Shown here piece by piece: positions 19,036-28,910 of a stretch of DNA of 64,000 nucleotides. This stretch comes from Marinobacter sp. HL-58. GTDB lineage: Bacteria; Pseudomonadota; Gammaproteobacteria; Pseudomonadales; Oleiphilaceae. A program made the position numbers and the translations under genes. The notes beneath the pieces were generated by a model. The model was not told where the DNA came from and made no database searches. It saw nothing but the letters and a program-made list of their open reading frames with translations. The stretch is taken from assembly GCF_001314605.1 (NCBI RefSeq), contig NZ_LIHP01000004.1:372001-436000 (forward strand). Direction: 5' to 3'. The first letter of the stretch is position 1; each line of letters opens with the position of its first letter.

Positions 19036-19881
19036 ATGACAACCCGCTCCTTCCAACTTGATTTAGAAGAACCATTCAATCTGAGGATGACTGTGGAAAG
19101 CCACGGTTGGTGCCAGCTTGCGCCCTGGCATTGGGACGGCAAGCTCCTCGAACGAACTGTAAAGATCGAGGGCAACAAAGAATGGGTTCGCGTCCAACAA
19201 ATTGATCCGAATCAGCTCAGTATCGAAACATCGTCGCCAGATGACGACAAGGTCACCACACGGGTTTCTCGCTGGCTGCAACTGGACTGGGAACCGTCAG
19301 AATTTCTGGCACTTTGCGACGTCAATGATCCGGCCATTGGTCACTTTGTTCGCTCCGGAGGTGGGCGCTTTCTTCGGGGCGATAGTTTCTTCGAGGACCT
19401 GATTAAAACCGTCTGCACCATCAACACCACATGGCAACAGACCAAAGTCATGGTCGGCTCATTGGTATCTCTCGGAAACGGTTTGTTTCCCGCGCCCAAC
19501 GACATCCTGGAGATCGGTCCTGACCGGCTGGCAGGTGAATGCAAACTTGGCTTCAGGGCCAGAACGGTAACCAACGTAACGGTGCAGTTGCTACACGATG
19601 GTGTTATCAACCAGGACGGATCCGCTGCTGGCGACAGCTCAGTGAATTACGATTACCTGACGTACCTAAAAGGTATCGGCCCCTACTCAGCGGCACATGC
19701 CATGATGCTTTTAAGGGATTTTTCGACTCTGCCGGTGGATTCCGAAGTCAGCGCGTACCTCCGGGAAAGGGGCTTCGATTCCAAGGATGCACAGGAGGCG
19801 TTTCGACACTGGGGGCAATATCGGTTTCTTGGGTACAAGCTAAGGCGAATTATCGATAAGGAGAATTGGATTGGTGACTGA
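19036..19881 (+). CDS. HhH-GPD superfamily DNA glycosylase-like protein
   Basis: A 281-residue protein related to AlkA/OGG-type base excision glycosylases. The helix-hairpin-helix reads LKGIGPYSAAHAMMLL and is followed by a catalytic-type Asp in LPVDSEVSAYL, the expected spacing for the superfamily. The N-terminal half is likely the TBP-like domain found in AlkA/OGG enzymes. No iron-sulfur cysteines are present. The target lesion is unknown. The start at 19036 is chosen because the protein matches from there; its ribosome site is weak. Confidence 0.72.
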   Translation: MTTRSFQLDLEEPFNLRMTVESHGWCQLAPWHWDGKLLERTVKIEGNKEWVRVQQIDPNQLSIETSSPDDDKVTTRVSRWLQLDWEPSEFLALCDVNDPAIGHFVRSGGGRFLRGDSFFEDLIKTVCTINTTWQQTKVMVGSLVSLGNGLFPAPNDILEIGPDRLAGECKLGFRARTVTNVTVQLLHDGVINQDGSAAGDSSVNYDYLTYLKGIGPYSAAHAMMLLRDFSTLPVDSEVSAYLRERGFDSKDAQEAFRHWGQYRFLGYKLRRIIDKENWIGD

Positions 19882-19936
19882 TAATTGAATTAACTGACAA
19901 TCAACACTACTACCAAACCCCAGGGATCGTTCTTCC

Positions 19937-21244
19937 TTAAAACCGGGCCCGATAGTTCTGGGGCAACAGATGCACATGCTGTTCAATGGCCCCCGCCAAA
20001 ATAAAGAATCTCGGAGCTGTGGTAAATTCGTAAACGCGATACAAGCGGAACGCATCTGAGTAGTCATTGGAAAACGCCCGCTCGTTCTCGCTAATGAAAA
20101 ACGGCAGATACTTCCCCGAGTTCGTCGCCTTCACCTCCAGGAAGCGCTCTTGATCACCCGTCGAGTCAAAAGACCGAATGTCGAAACCCAGTCCATCACC
20201 ACGTTCTTTGCTGGACCATTCGACCTCGGCTGCCAGGTCTGGCCGACCCTGGGCGGTGAGCCTCTGCCTTTCCATACGAAGCACGAATTCCTCCGCACGC
20301 TCCCCCAGTTGGCGGTTGCGACGCTCACGCTCAGAGAAGTCGATATGCTTCGCCAGATAGCTGGGCTTGCTCTCGGCGACATGAGGGATACGCTCAGGCG
20401 GTTCCGGATCAAATACCGAATCCCAGCCACGATTATAATATTCCGGCTCATCGGCGACTTTATCAGCGACCTGGTTTACGTCGTCGACGACCTTCTGATG
20501 GCCGGCAAGATAGGACAGAACCACCTGTTTGAGCTGTTGCTGATAGTTAAACGCCGGTTTGTAGCCGGGAATGTATGGGAGTCCCAGTTCGAGCAACACG
20601 GCGCTCACATTCTGATGCTTGTATTCGATGGATCCATCGGTGCGATTATTCAATCGAGGCTGCAGCGCCCTGCGATGCGCAGCTTTGCTGTAGGAGGCGC
20701 CGACAAGATGCTTCTCCAGCATCGCCACATAATCATTGACCAGAAATTCACACTCCAACCAATCCCAGCCGCCACGTTGAGGCTGTAGCAGATCGCGAAT
20801 CGACTTCTCATCCAGACTGGTCATCAGCGCAGATTTTAGAAGCTCACGCGCAATCTGGTTGCCAAGCAACTCGAATAGCTCATCGTCCAGATATGCATAA
20901 TCAATGTGAGCGTCAATAACGCCCTGGGATGTCGCCGTTGTCAGTTGCTGATAGGGCTCCTGCTGACCGGGTCTGATTTTGTGGTGCCAAAAACCCTCAC
21001 TTCGAAGATGGAAAAATGGCAGGTGAGGATTGTTTCGATCCGAAGGCGACGCCAGTGCCTGAAAGCGTTCGGTGAATTGGCGCTTGAGTTTTTCGTCAAA
21101 ATCAAACCGATTGCTCGTAACCTCGCCGGACTCAACGAGATCCATCACCGCCTGCAACATGGCCACTTTGTGAGGGCTCTTGTTAGCACCACCGCTGTTC
21201 AGCCGAAGCGTTGAAAATCGCTTCTCATAATCAAGCAGGCTCAT
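19937..21244 (-). CDS. Putative type IV restriction protein: sulfur-binding-like domain + DUF3883 nuclease-like domain
   Basis: The N-terminal 100 residues (LRLNSGGANKSPHKVAMLQ, then LPFFHLRSEGFWHHK) look like the sulfur-binding domain (SBD) of ScoMcrA-type enzymes, which recognise phosphorothioate-modified DNA. The C-terminus is DUF3883-like: RNRQLGERAEEFVLRMERQ, then GDGLGFDIRSFD and FLEVKAT. The Asp followed by Glu-x-Lys fits a PD-(D/E)xK nuclease-like site. Together they suggest an enzyme that binds and cuts sulfur-modified or otherwise foreign DNA; that is inference. It is the second gene of a coupled pair: its ATG overlaps the stop of the HIT gene (ATGA). It lies at the left edge of a defence island. 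No dnd or ssp modification genes are visible. Confidence 0.65.
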   Translation of the reverse strand: MSLLDYEKRFSTLRLNSGGANKSPHKVAMLQAVMDLVESGEVTSNRFDFDEKLKRQFTERFQALASPSDRNNPHLPFFHLRSEGFWHHKIRPGQQEPYQQLTTATSQGVIDAHIDYAYLDDELFELLGNQIARELLKSALMTSLDEKSIRDLLQPQRGGWDWLECEFLVNDYVAMLEKHLVGASYSKAAHRRALQPRLNNRTDGSIEYKHQNVSAVLLELGLPYIPGYKPAFNYQQQLKQVVLSYLAGHQKVVDDVNQVADKVADEPEYYNRGWDSVFDPEPPERIPHVAESKPSYLAKHIDFSERERRNRQLGERAEEFVLRMERQRLTAQGRPDLAAEVEWSSKERGDGLGFDIRSFDSTGDQERFLEVKATNSGKYLPFFISENERAFSNDYSDAFRLYRVYEFTTAPRFFILAGAIEQHVHLLPQNYRARF

Positions 21245-21636
21245 CGGTCACTCCAGTAATCCGCTTTCTCGGGGATAACCCATCGCACACCACCACGCGG
21301 ATCTTGCTGGTCCCCCGCATACCTCGGAATCAAGTGGCAATGCATATGCATAACCGTCTGGCCAGCCGCCTTGCCGCAATTCATGCCAATATTATAGCCA
21401 TCCGGCTGGTAACGCTCTTCGAGCCACTGCTTGCCCTGCTCGACCAGCTCCATAATAGCTTGTTGTTCAACCGCAGTGAGATCGAACCAGTCGGCGGCAT
21501 GGCGGTTGGGGACGACCAACAAGTGGCCTTGAGAAACTGGAAAGCCATCCAGCCGGATATGAGCCAATGCATTGAACGGCATTGAGCCTTGTTCTGATGT
21601 TTCAGTGTCCGCGCAAAATGGACAGATATCTTTCAT
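21241..21636 (-). CDS. HIT-family nucleotide hydrolase/transferase
   Basis: Small HIT protein of about 131 residues. The defining motif HMHCHLIPR is present, as is an N-terminal CPFC pair that can bind zinc in some HIT proteins. HIT proteins hydrolyse or transfer nucleoside phosphates such as dinucleoside polyphosphates or AMP-lysine. The start at 21636 (MKDICPFC) has GGAAG upstream; the longer frame to 21765 has no support. Its stop overlaps the start of the SBD/DUF3883 gene, so the two are co-translated. That coupling suggests a role with the restriction protein, though none is established. Confidence 0.85.
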   Translation of the reverse strand: MKDICPFCADTETSEQGSMPFNALAHIRLDGFPVSQGHLLVVPNRHAADWFDLTAVEQQAIMELVEQGKQWLEERYQPDGYNIGMNCGKAAGQTVMHMHCHLIPRYAGDQQDPRGGVRWVIPEKADYWSDR

Positions 21637-22152
21637 TACAAACTTCCAGCTACAGATTCTGGTCATGCGAACGCTGTGAATTGAGTAACGGCTAGAACCA
21701 AAGTCACTAAAGACGATTACTAGGCCGCCTGACTGCACTGAATCCGTTAACAACAAATTTGACAATAACTGGTTTCTTCAGTGAAGCAAATCGTAAGCCT
21801 GCCCTAAATTTAGAATATTGCAAAAATCTTATAAGCAAACTACTCTAAGTTCTATGGTGAAAAATTGGTCTAGCTTGTTGTAATCAATGCAATAACTGCA
21901 TTCCTTTGGATAGAGCACTTGGCATGGAAAAGCAGTATTCGTTCTCAATACACCGCCCTCTCCTTCCACAAGCCAGCCGCCATGTCACCCCTCTTTGGCG
22001 CCGAGCGATGGGAAATGCAGTCGCGGACTATTCAGGATTTCTCGCAAAGACCAGTAGACCCTCTGACACGAAAGCCAAATTGTAATCGGCGCCACGCTCC
22101 AAGCATGTTTGAGCTACGCGAGATACCCAAACATGGATAGGTAACTACTTTT
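21637..22152. promoter_or_regulatory. Divergent AT-rich region at the left edge of the defence operon
   Basis: About 515 bases between the leftward HIT gene and the rightward NERD-helicase gene. It should contain both promoters. TTGACA occurs near 21759 but lacks a good -10 partner. I see one inverted repeat close to the rightward start (listed separately) and one 73-codon frame at 21919-22140 of unconvincing composition. Confidence 0.35.
22104..22135. promoter_or_regulatory. Inverted repeat upstream of the DISARM-like operon, possible operator
   Basis: CATGTTTG and CAAACATG form perfect 8-base arms separated by 16 bases, ending 17 bases before the first ATG of the operon. The placement over the leader suits a repressor site or an mRNA hairpin masking the ribosome site. 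No regulator gene is visible in the operon. Confidence 0.4.
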
Positions 22153-23757
22153 ATGAAGATCATTCCTTCTTATATTTGGGACGGGGAGAAGCCTGGGAAT
22201 CAGGCAGAGCATCGTTTCTTTGAGGTTCTGCAAAAATTACCCTTCCCAGAGAAGAGCATTGCATTGCATAGCCAGAATTTGAGGGGCGATAAGAAACAAA
22301 GCTGGTATGAGATAGACTTCCTTATCTTAACGCAAACCTGCATTTACGGAGTTGAGGTCAAAACCGGCTTTTTGTCGAGCCGAGAGGGTGATTGGCGAGT
22401 CCATAAATCCAACATGGATATTGCCTATACGAAAAAGAAGTCACCATATGTCCAAGCGAAAGACGCTACTCTTTACTGGCGCGACAATTGGCTTTTCAAA
22501 CATTTCCCCGAGCTGAGAGGACGCATTGACTGCGCCTATATGGTGGCGCTATTCCAAAACGATGAGTCGAGCCTACAAACGCTTAACTGCCCTGAGCTAC
22601 CTCGAGAAGTCGTTTTGGGAGACCAAGAATTCACAGTCGATGGGCTTCTGAAACGGCTCGAAGAGACGAAGGACTACCACCTCACGCCAACAAAACGACG
22701 AGTTCAAAACCCAGGACTTTCCAAGCAAGAAGTCGAGTTCATCGCTAACAAATTAAGACCAAGTCTGGAGCAATCTTATCCCGCCGGGGTAAGGAACTTC
22801 CTCTTAAAGTCTCAACATGAGCTGACTGAGGAGCAATACAGACTCCTCGATGCTTTGGAAAGCTTTGACCGCCTGCTAATCGATGGTGGCGCTGGCACAG
22901 GAAAAACTTTCGTCCTTACTCATCTAGTTAGAAAAGACGTACTTGCCGGGAAGGCAGTCCTGATTCTCACACGCCCGGAGAAGCTGCGTTCAAAGCTCCA
23001 ACTGCTTCTCAAAGATTTAGACGTTTGCGTACTGGGACCCGAGGACCTAGCCAACATAGAAGACAATCGATTCGACATTCTTTATGTGGACGAAGGCCAA
23101 GATTTATGTGATGAGCAAACCCTTCACGACCTCGACAAGAAACTACGTCGAGGGATGGACAACTCACGCTGGCGTTGGTTTGGCGATTTCCAAAACCAAC
23201 TCGGCGCCGAGCTACACATGTCTGAAGAAGTCTTCGAATTCATCAAGGGGCTGACCGGGAACAATTCAATCTTTCCACTGAAGCGGAATGTTAGGAATAC
23301 CCCGAATGTCGTTCGGTGGCTGGAAGCCATCTGCCACGCAAGAATGGGTGAAACCGTAATGGCAGGAGCCGGACCGGAGGTCCTCATCGAAAACGAGCAC
23401 AGGTTCTCCAGCCTGCTTGAGCAAGTAGCTTCGAACCCAGTTCTTGATGATTCGCCAACGGAGTCGACGGTAATCATCTACCCGGAGGGCTTTTCTGGCG
23501 AGTTTCACTCAAGCACTTTCGGTAACGAAGCCCTTAACAAAAACCTTTTGATAAGCGATTCGGAGAGTTTTAAAGGGCTTGAGTCAGAAGTTGTGTATGC
23601 CTGGGTACCTCCGAAAATAGAAGACTCTGATCTAAAAGACTATCTATATAAAAGTGTGTCACGAGCGAGAGCAATATGTTTCGTCATGACCAAAAACAAA
23701 GACTCATTAATGAAGCAAGCCATGCGGTTGCAGGAATCGAATCATGAACCGAGCTGA
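22153..23757 (+). CDS. NERD-domain nuclease fused to SF1-type helicase/ATPase
   Basis: A 534-residue two-part protein. The N-terminal NERD domain (about 10-130) has the nuclease-type residues EIDFLI (Asp55) and VEVKTG (Glu68-x-Lys70). The C-terminal helicase part has Walker A GGAGTGKT (243-250), Walker B LYVDEGQD, KRNVRNTPNVVRWLE and a late motif KGLESEVVYAWV resembling UvrD-like motif V. The combination points to ATP-driven DNA cleavage. It is the first gene of the defence operon and overlaps drmA by 14 bases. This is not one of the core DISARM genes I know, so it may be an accessory effector replacing a missing nuclease. Confidence 0.8.
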   Translation: MKIIPSYIWDGEKPGNQAEHRFFEVLQKLPFPEKSIALHSQNLRGDKKQSWYEIDFLILTQTCIYGVEVKTGFLSSREGDWRVHKSNMDIAYTKKKSPYVQAKDATLYWRDNWLFKHFPELRGRIDCAYMVALFQNDESSLQTLNCPELPREVVLGDQEFTVDGLLKRLEETKDYHLTPTKRRVQNPGLSKQEVEFIANKLRPSLEQSYPAGVRNFLLKSQHELTEEQYRLLDALESFDRLLIDGGAGTGKTFVLTHLVRKDVLAGKAVLILTRPEKLRSKLQLLLKDLDVCVLGPEDLANIEDNRFDILYVDEGQDLCDEQTLHDLDKKLRRGMDNSRWRWFGDFQNQLGAELHMSEEVFEFIKGLTGNNSIFPLKRNVRNTPNVVRWLEAICHARMGETVMAGAGPEVLIENEHRFSSLLEQVASNPVLDDSPTESTVIIYPEGFSGEFHSSTFGNEALNKNLLISDSESFKGLESEVVYAWVPPKIEDSDLKDYLYKSVSRARAICFVMTKNKDSLMKQAMRLQESNHEPS

Positions 23758-26700
23758 TATAAGAGATCGTGTCTCTGAAGAGATCAAGAGCCTGCTGATT
23801 GGACCTTATGATGGTCCCGATGAAAAGGTATCTGGACGTCTCTCCCTCCGTTATTTGGCTGGAATTCTTTATCCGGTCGGTTCGACACGCGGGCAACTAC
23901 AACAGGAAGAGACCCCGGAGTCTGCAGACACTGGAGGAAGCGATGAGTTCTCTGCAGATTCTGAGAACCCTCTCTCTCTGGCAAACGAGATGCTTCCGTC
24001 GTCAGTTGCTATCTCTTTTTGTGTTCGTAAAGGCTCCGATGTATTCGTTCAGGCTGGGGGCGGACACTATGAACTGGAAGAAAAGTCACCTCAAAAATGG
24101 CAGAGGCATCAACTACCCGATAGCCAATTGACGGTAAACACGGACGAAAGCCAGCGATTCGAAGTACTCGGGGGCGCCGGCAAAATTAGAGTTGCTCGAA
24201 GAGAATCAAACTTTAGTCCTAGCACCGAGATTATTACTGTTGCTCTGTTGAACGCTCATAAGACTACAGACAAAGAAAACGTTGAAGCAACAAAAAATAT
24301 CGAGAAGCGCATTTATCAAGTTACTCTTTCTTGTAGCGCAGAAGGCGGCATTCTGCCCTACGAAGACGTTAGCTCCAACATCGACGATTTAGAGGAGGAG
24401 GTACTGGCACTCCAGTATTCGCAGAACTCCGTTTTTGCTGTGGGTCACGGCGCATCCGTGTCTTGGCTGAGCGATGGAAGCTTGGCCGACACTGTGAGTA
24501 TTGACTACGCACCATCTGCACGCGTCTACAGACCGATATTCGATAGCCTTCAGCTGGACGATGGACGAGTATTCGATTCATCTGAAGTTCTTCGGCTTGG
24601 TTACCTCGCCTCGTCGGACACCTCAAAAAATGATGCAGTTTCAAAGCTCAAAGCGTTCATCAATTTCTATGGGGAATGGATTGAGCTCCAAAAGGCAATT
24701 TCGGTTCCACAGAGGTATGAAAGGTCTCGAGATCACCTTATTTCTGAGATGTCGAAGTGTTTCGACAGGATGCACCGTAGCGTTGATCTTCTTGAGCAGA
24801 GGGACGACTGTTGGCAAGCATTCCAACTTGCAAACGCAGCAATGCTAATACAGATGGATCAGAATGATAGGATCAACACGTTACGGACAGCCAGAAGCAG
24901 CGAAGGAAAAAGTTGGCCGATTCCTGCCGACGAGGCAGTCCACCCGGGCGACAACACGATTCCAGACCAGCTTCCCAACAGCTGGCGTCCATTCCAGTTG
25001 GCATTTTTTCTCCTCACAATGTTTGACCTCGAACACCCGGAGGAAGAGGACGCCAGCACTGTAGATTTGATTTGGTTCTCTACGGGTGGCGGTAAAACCG
25101 AAGCTTATCTGCTATTGGCAGCCTACGAGCTAATCCGGCGACGGCACCGATTCGCTGATCCAGACACTGGAAGCGGAACCGGGGTGATTACTAGATACAC
25201 TCTTCGTTTCCTGACGGCCGACCAATTCGCACGAACCGGCTCTTTGATTTGTGCATTGGAGAAGCTGCGCCAGGCTTGCGACTACAAGCTTGGCGATGCT
25301 CCTTTTTCTCTAGGGTTGTACGCTGGTGGCTCGGTTTCTTACAACAAAATCGCTGACGCCGAACAAGCAATCTCAAAACTCCAGAACAATCCCGCCGAGG
25401 ATCATCTTTTCCAACTAGACTACTGTCCCAACTGCGGCACATCTCTACTACCTAGCGAACCAAAGTTTGATGATAACGGAGAGCCAGACCTCTCCCAGCT
25501 AGGCTACTCGATCGTTGAAAACCACGTTCACGTCCATTGCACAAATGATGGCTGTTTGTTTTCGAATTCAACAGGACTACCCATCAAAACTGTCGATGAG
25601 GATATTTTTGAAACGCCGCCCAGTTTTCTTCTTGGCACGGTCGACAAATTCGCTAATTTCGCTTTTGGCAAACGGGAAGGAAGCATCTTTAAAGGAAGAG
25701 ATGGGAAAAAGGCTCCTCCAAGTCTGATAATTCAGGACGAACTGCATCTCATATCAGGTCCACTCGGCACCATAGCTGCAGTTTACGAGAGCGCCTTCGA
25801 CGCCATCATCAGGTTCCAGAATCAAGCACTCGGGTTTGGGGAGCGTGGACCAAAGTATATTGCATCGAGCGCAACCGTCCGCGATTCTGACACCCAGATA
25901 CAACGCCTCCTGGGCAGAAGTTCCGCAATATTTCCGCCTCGAGGAATCTCTTCCGCTGACTCCTTCTTTTCTAAGGAAGACCGAGACCTCCAAAGCTCAC
26001 GTCTATATATGGGAATCATGGCCCAAGGCTTGAACTCCACCTCTGCAGCCCACTGGACCGCTGCGGCGATGCTCCAAGCAGTTCGAGGAGTCTGTGAGTC
26101 AAATTCATTGAGTGCCAAAGAGATTGATTTCCTGTGGTCTCTGGTCTGTTACTGCAATAGTAAAAGAGAGCTCGGGCTAATCAATGCGTCTACGAACGAT
26201 GAAATTCTTTCAAGAATGCGCGTATATCGGGCAATTCAAAGGTTGGACGAAACCAATCTCAAAGAACTTCGCAAGGAGGAAGTGAGTAGTCAGGGCGTGA
26301 AAAGCATCTCTGAAACACGAGGAAATCTTCTAATACCGCTGTCAGATAATCGCGATACTCCCGTCAGAGACTTTATTCCGGCGACAAATATGATTTCTGT
26401 CGGTGTGGATATTGATCGGCTCGGCGCAATGATGATCAACGGACAACCTAAAACTACGGCAGAGTACATTCAAGCTTCTTCGAGGGTTGGCCGAGCTCCA
26501 TCAAAGAGGGGGCCAGGTTTGGTGTTAACCCTTTACTCACCCTCAAAACCGAGAGACAGAAGTCACTACGAACATTTCAGAGCCTACCATGAAACACTTT
26601 ACCGGCTTGTCGAACCGACCAGCGTAACGCCTGGCAGTGAACAGGCTCTCGAGCGCGCTTTGCACGCCGCAATTATTATTTCTTTGAGACACTCCATCAA

Positions 26701-27025
26701 GGATTTGAATAACCATCCTAGAGTGAGCTCGTTCGAAAAACCAGAAACGAAAAAAATACTCGACCTATTAAAAGACAGGTTACTTGCGTCATACCCCGAT
26801 CCTCTGCATCAATCTCATGAAAGAGAAACCATTCTACGTCTTTATGATCAGGTCATAGAACGTTGGCGACATCTCGCGGATGAGTTTACGGATCTGGTTT
26901 ATTACTCGAACAGCCGGGGAGATCATTCCCTGATGAGTGATTTTTCTGGGAGGCATTCATCTGGATTCCCCACTATGCGATCAATGAGATCGGTCGATGT
27001 ATCAATCCCCATGAAATTTAGGTAA
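23744..27025 (+). CDS. drmA: DISARM-type helicase DrmA
   Basis: Large SF2 helicase of 1093 residues. Motifs: Walker A STGGGKTEAY near residue 445, a DExH-type box IIQDELHLISG near 664, SSATVRD as motif III, and QASSRVGRAPSKRG as motif VI, with ISVGVDIDRLG before it. The N-terminus (RADIRDRVSEEI, then GPYDGPDE and RYLAGILYPVG) and the pairing with a DUF1998 protein match DrmA, which in DISARM works with DrmB to recognise and block unmodified phage DNA. A CPNCGTS...C segment near residue 565 may bind zinc. It overlaps the upstream NERD-helicase gene and is followed four bases later by drmB. The call rests on motifs and context, not a search. Confidence 0.82.
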   Translation: MNRADIRDRVSEEIKSLLIGPYDGPDEKVSGRLSLRYLAGILYPVGSTRGQLQQEETPESADTGGSDEFSADSENPLSLANEMLPSSVAISFCVRKGSDVFVQAGGGHYELEEKSPQKWQRHQLPDSQLTVNTDESQRFEVLGGAGKIRVARRESNFSPSTEIITVALLNAHKTTDKENVEATKNIEKRIYQVTLSCSAEGGILPYEDVSSNIDDLEEEVLALQYSQNSVFAVGHGASVSWLSDGSLADTVSIDYAPSARVYRPIFDSLQLDDGRVFDSSEVLRLGYLASSDTSKNDAVSKLKAFINFYGEWIELQKAISVPQRYERSRDHLISEMSKCFDRMHRSVDLLEQRDDCWQAFQLANAAMLIQMDQNDRINTLRTARSSEGKSWPIPADEAVHPGDNTIPDQLPNSWRPFQLAFFLLTMFDLEHPEEEDASTVDLIWFSTGGGKTEAYLLLAAYELIRRRHRFADPDTGSGTGVITRYTLRFLTADQFARTGSLICALEKLRQACDYKLGDAPFSLGLYAGGSVSYNKIADAEQAISKLQNNPAEDHLFQLDYCPNCGTSLLPSEPKFDDNGEPDLSQLGYSIVENHVHVHCTNDGCLFSNSTGLPIKTVDEDIFETPPSFLLGTVDKFANFAFGKREGSIFKGRDGKKAPPSLIIQDELHLISGPLGTIAAVYESAFDAIIRFQNQALGFGERGPKYIASSATVRDSDTQIQRLLGRSSAIFPPRGISSADSFFSKEDRDLQSSRLYMGIMAQGLNSTSAAHWTAAAMLQAVRGVCESNSLSAKEIDFLWSLVCYCNSKRELGLINASTNDEILSRMRVYRAIQRLDETNLKELRKEEVSSQGVKSISETRGNLLIPLSDNRDTPVRDFIPATNMISVGVDIDRLGAMMINGQPKTTAEYIQASSRVGRAPSKRGPGLVLTLYSPSKPRDRSHYEHFRAYHETLYRLVEPTSVTPGSEQALERALHAAIIISLRHSIKDLNNHPRVSSFEKPETKKILDLLKDRLLASYPDPLHQSHERETILRLYDQVIERWRHLADEFTDLVYYSNSRGDHSLMSDFSGRHSSGFPTMRSMRSVDVSIPMKFR

Positions 27026-27029
27026 CAAC

Positions 27030-28910
27030 ATGAAAGGCGAAATCAGAAGAGCCCAACTAATTCAAACCTTCGGAGTTGGCGCGATCGTTGATGCTAATGG
27101 TGAAACCTTTGTTGTCAAAGATACGACCTATTGGGATGCCAGAGAAAGAATCGAGTGCGCCCGTCTGTCTCGGCTTATTCAAGGAAAAAGCCTCCGAACT
27201 TTCTCGGGAAACGCAAATGAGGAAGAAGCTGTGCCAGTCGAACGCTTCCCTCGTTGGTATTATTGCCCGGCGTGCAATCGGATGAGGAAGATTTCGAAAA
27301 AAGAGGATTATGAAAACGAAGAGGGACTTTGCCCACGTTGCAAAAATGCCGAGTGCAAACACAAACCAGAAATGATACCCATGCGCTTTGTAGCTTACTG
27401 CAGCAATGGGCACCTTACCGAAATTAATTGGTGGGAATGGGTCCACCAAAAAGCTAGCGCGGCAGAAAATGGTCAATGCAAAGATAAAGACTCTCTCAAG
27501 TTTACTTCTGGAGGTCGTGCGGGCGGTGACTTCCTAGAAATGAAAGTCAAATGCGACAGATGTGGGCTAGAAAAGGATTTGTCCGATATCCAGCGTCAGG
27601 TCGCTAAGCCGAATGTCGTTGAAGGTTATGGCCAGTCTTGTTACGGCAGGCAGCCTTGGCAAAAATTCGAAGATCGGGAGGCTTGCAAAGCACAAATGAA
27701 GATCGAACCGCGCGGGAGCTCCTCTATCCACCGCTCTTTGGTTCTCTCCGCTTTAGATATTGAAGAAGGAGTTCACTCGCAATTCAAAAGTGATATCAGT
27801 TCTCAGGCAAGAACTGCGATAGAAAGAAAGTGTCAAAAACTTATAGAACGATCTCAGGGGACTCGGCAGATCCTTCAAACTAAAGTGATGCAGAAATCGG
27901 AAGATATTCGGGATCAATTGGCTAACATTGCAGAGATATTTACAGACGACGAGGATGAACTAGTCGAGTACGGTTTTCAGTTCCTATTAAATGAGCTTAC
28001 AACGGCAGCTCCCGAACTCGAGGAAGCAGAAGATGCTCAGTTAGAGCTTCTGGACGCAGAGTATGCTCTTCTCGCACAAGGAAAGGACATTGAACAACCA
28101 AATTTCAAAGTTTTCTTTAACGATTGCTCTGAGGACGCCGACCCAATTCTTAGCCGGGTATTCTCGAGAATTGGTCAGGTAAAGCGTCTCCGAGAAGTAA
28201 GGGCATTCAAAGGTTTTGTTCGAGGAGAAGGAAAAACCGAACTTTCGCCTGACCTTGGCGGGAATCAGAATTGGGTACCCGCAATTGAGGCTTTTGGGGA
28301 AGGTATATATTTTGAATTTAATCAAGACACCCTAACTACCTGGTTGGAGAAATCTGGCCAGCAAGTCAGTCACGCCCTCACAAAGCAACTCAATGCACTA
28401 GAGAAACTTCAGGAAAGAGTTAAGATCGGTGTTGTAGAGGACCCAATATTCATACTTGCTCATACTGTCGCCCACATTTTAATCCGAGACCTAACTTTCC
28501 GCTCGGGGTACTCATCTTCAGCCCTAAGGGAACGAATTTTCTGTGTCCCCGACGAAAAACGAGCAGGAATACTCATTTACACGACAGACACAGACACTGA
28601 GGGCACACTAGGCGGCCTCGTTGATCAGGCTCGTCCCGAAATTCAATCTCATCTTCTGAGAAATCTAAGCAACCTGACTAGCTGGTGTTCCGCAGACCCC
28701 GTGTGTCGCGAAACTAAGGAATCCGGGTTCCAAGGCGTCAATCAGGCAGCATGTCATTGTTGTGCCCTTGTCTCCGAGACCAGTTGCGGACACCAGAATG
28801 CAGGGCTCAATCGTTTACTTCTGTCAGGGATGGGCGAAAAGTTTGGTGAGCCTTTGGGCTTTCTAAGTTTTGTAGAGGAGACAGCACGTGAGGATGCCAA
28901 CGTTTGCTGA
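27030..28910 (+). CDS. drmB: DISARM-type DUF1998 protein DrmB
   Basis: Partner of DrmA, 626 residues. The N-terminus reads RRAQLIQTFGVGAIVD, typical of DrmB, followed by two zinc-ribbon-like CxxC pairs (YYCPACNRM and GLCPRCKNAEC), then AYCSNGHLTEINWWEWVH. The C-terminal DUF1998 part contains LAHTVAHILI, then TDTDTEGTLGGL and a Cys-rich segment ACHCCALVSETSCGH, likely another metal site. In DISARM, DrmA and DrmB form a complex that senses DNA ends. The start follows drmA by four bases and the stop overlaps the next gene by 23 bases. Confidence 0.85.
   Translation: MKGEIRRAQLIQTFGVGAIVDANGETFVVKDTTYWDARERIECARLSRLIQGKSLRTFSGNANEEEAVPVERFPRWYYCPACNRMRKISKKEDYENEEGLCPRCKNAECKHKPEMIPMRFVAYCSNGHLTEINWWEWVHQKASAAENGQCKDKDSLKFTSGGRAGGDFLEMKVKCDRCGLEKDLSDIQRQVAKPNVVEGYGQSCYGRQPWQKFEDREACKAQMKIEPRGSSSIHRSLVLSALDIEEGVHSQFKSDISSQARTAIERKCQKLIERSQGTRQILQTKVMQKSEDIRDQLANIAEIFTDDEDELVEYGFQFLLNELTTAAPELEEAEDAQLELLDAEYALLAQGKDIEQPNFKVFFNDCSEDADPILSRVFSRIGQVKRLREVRAFKGFVRGEGKTELSPDLGGNQNWVPAIEAFGEGIYFEFNQDTLTTWLEKSGQQVSHALTKQLNALEKLQERVKIGVVEDPIFILAHTVAHILIRDLTFRSGYSSSALRERIFCVPDEKRAGILIYTTDTDTEGTLGGLVDQARPEIQSHLLRNLSNLTSWCSADPVCRETKESGFQGVNQAACHCCALVSETSCGHQNAGLNRLLLSGMGEKFGEPLGFLSFVEETAREDANVC

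Noticed and set aside
21919-22140. A 73-codon frame before the NERD-helicase gene
   Set aside because: No ribosome site and random-looking composition; treated as leader DNA.
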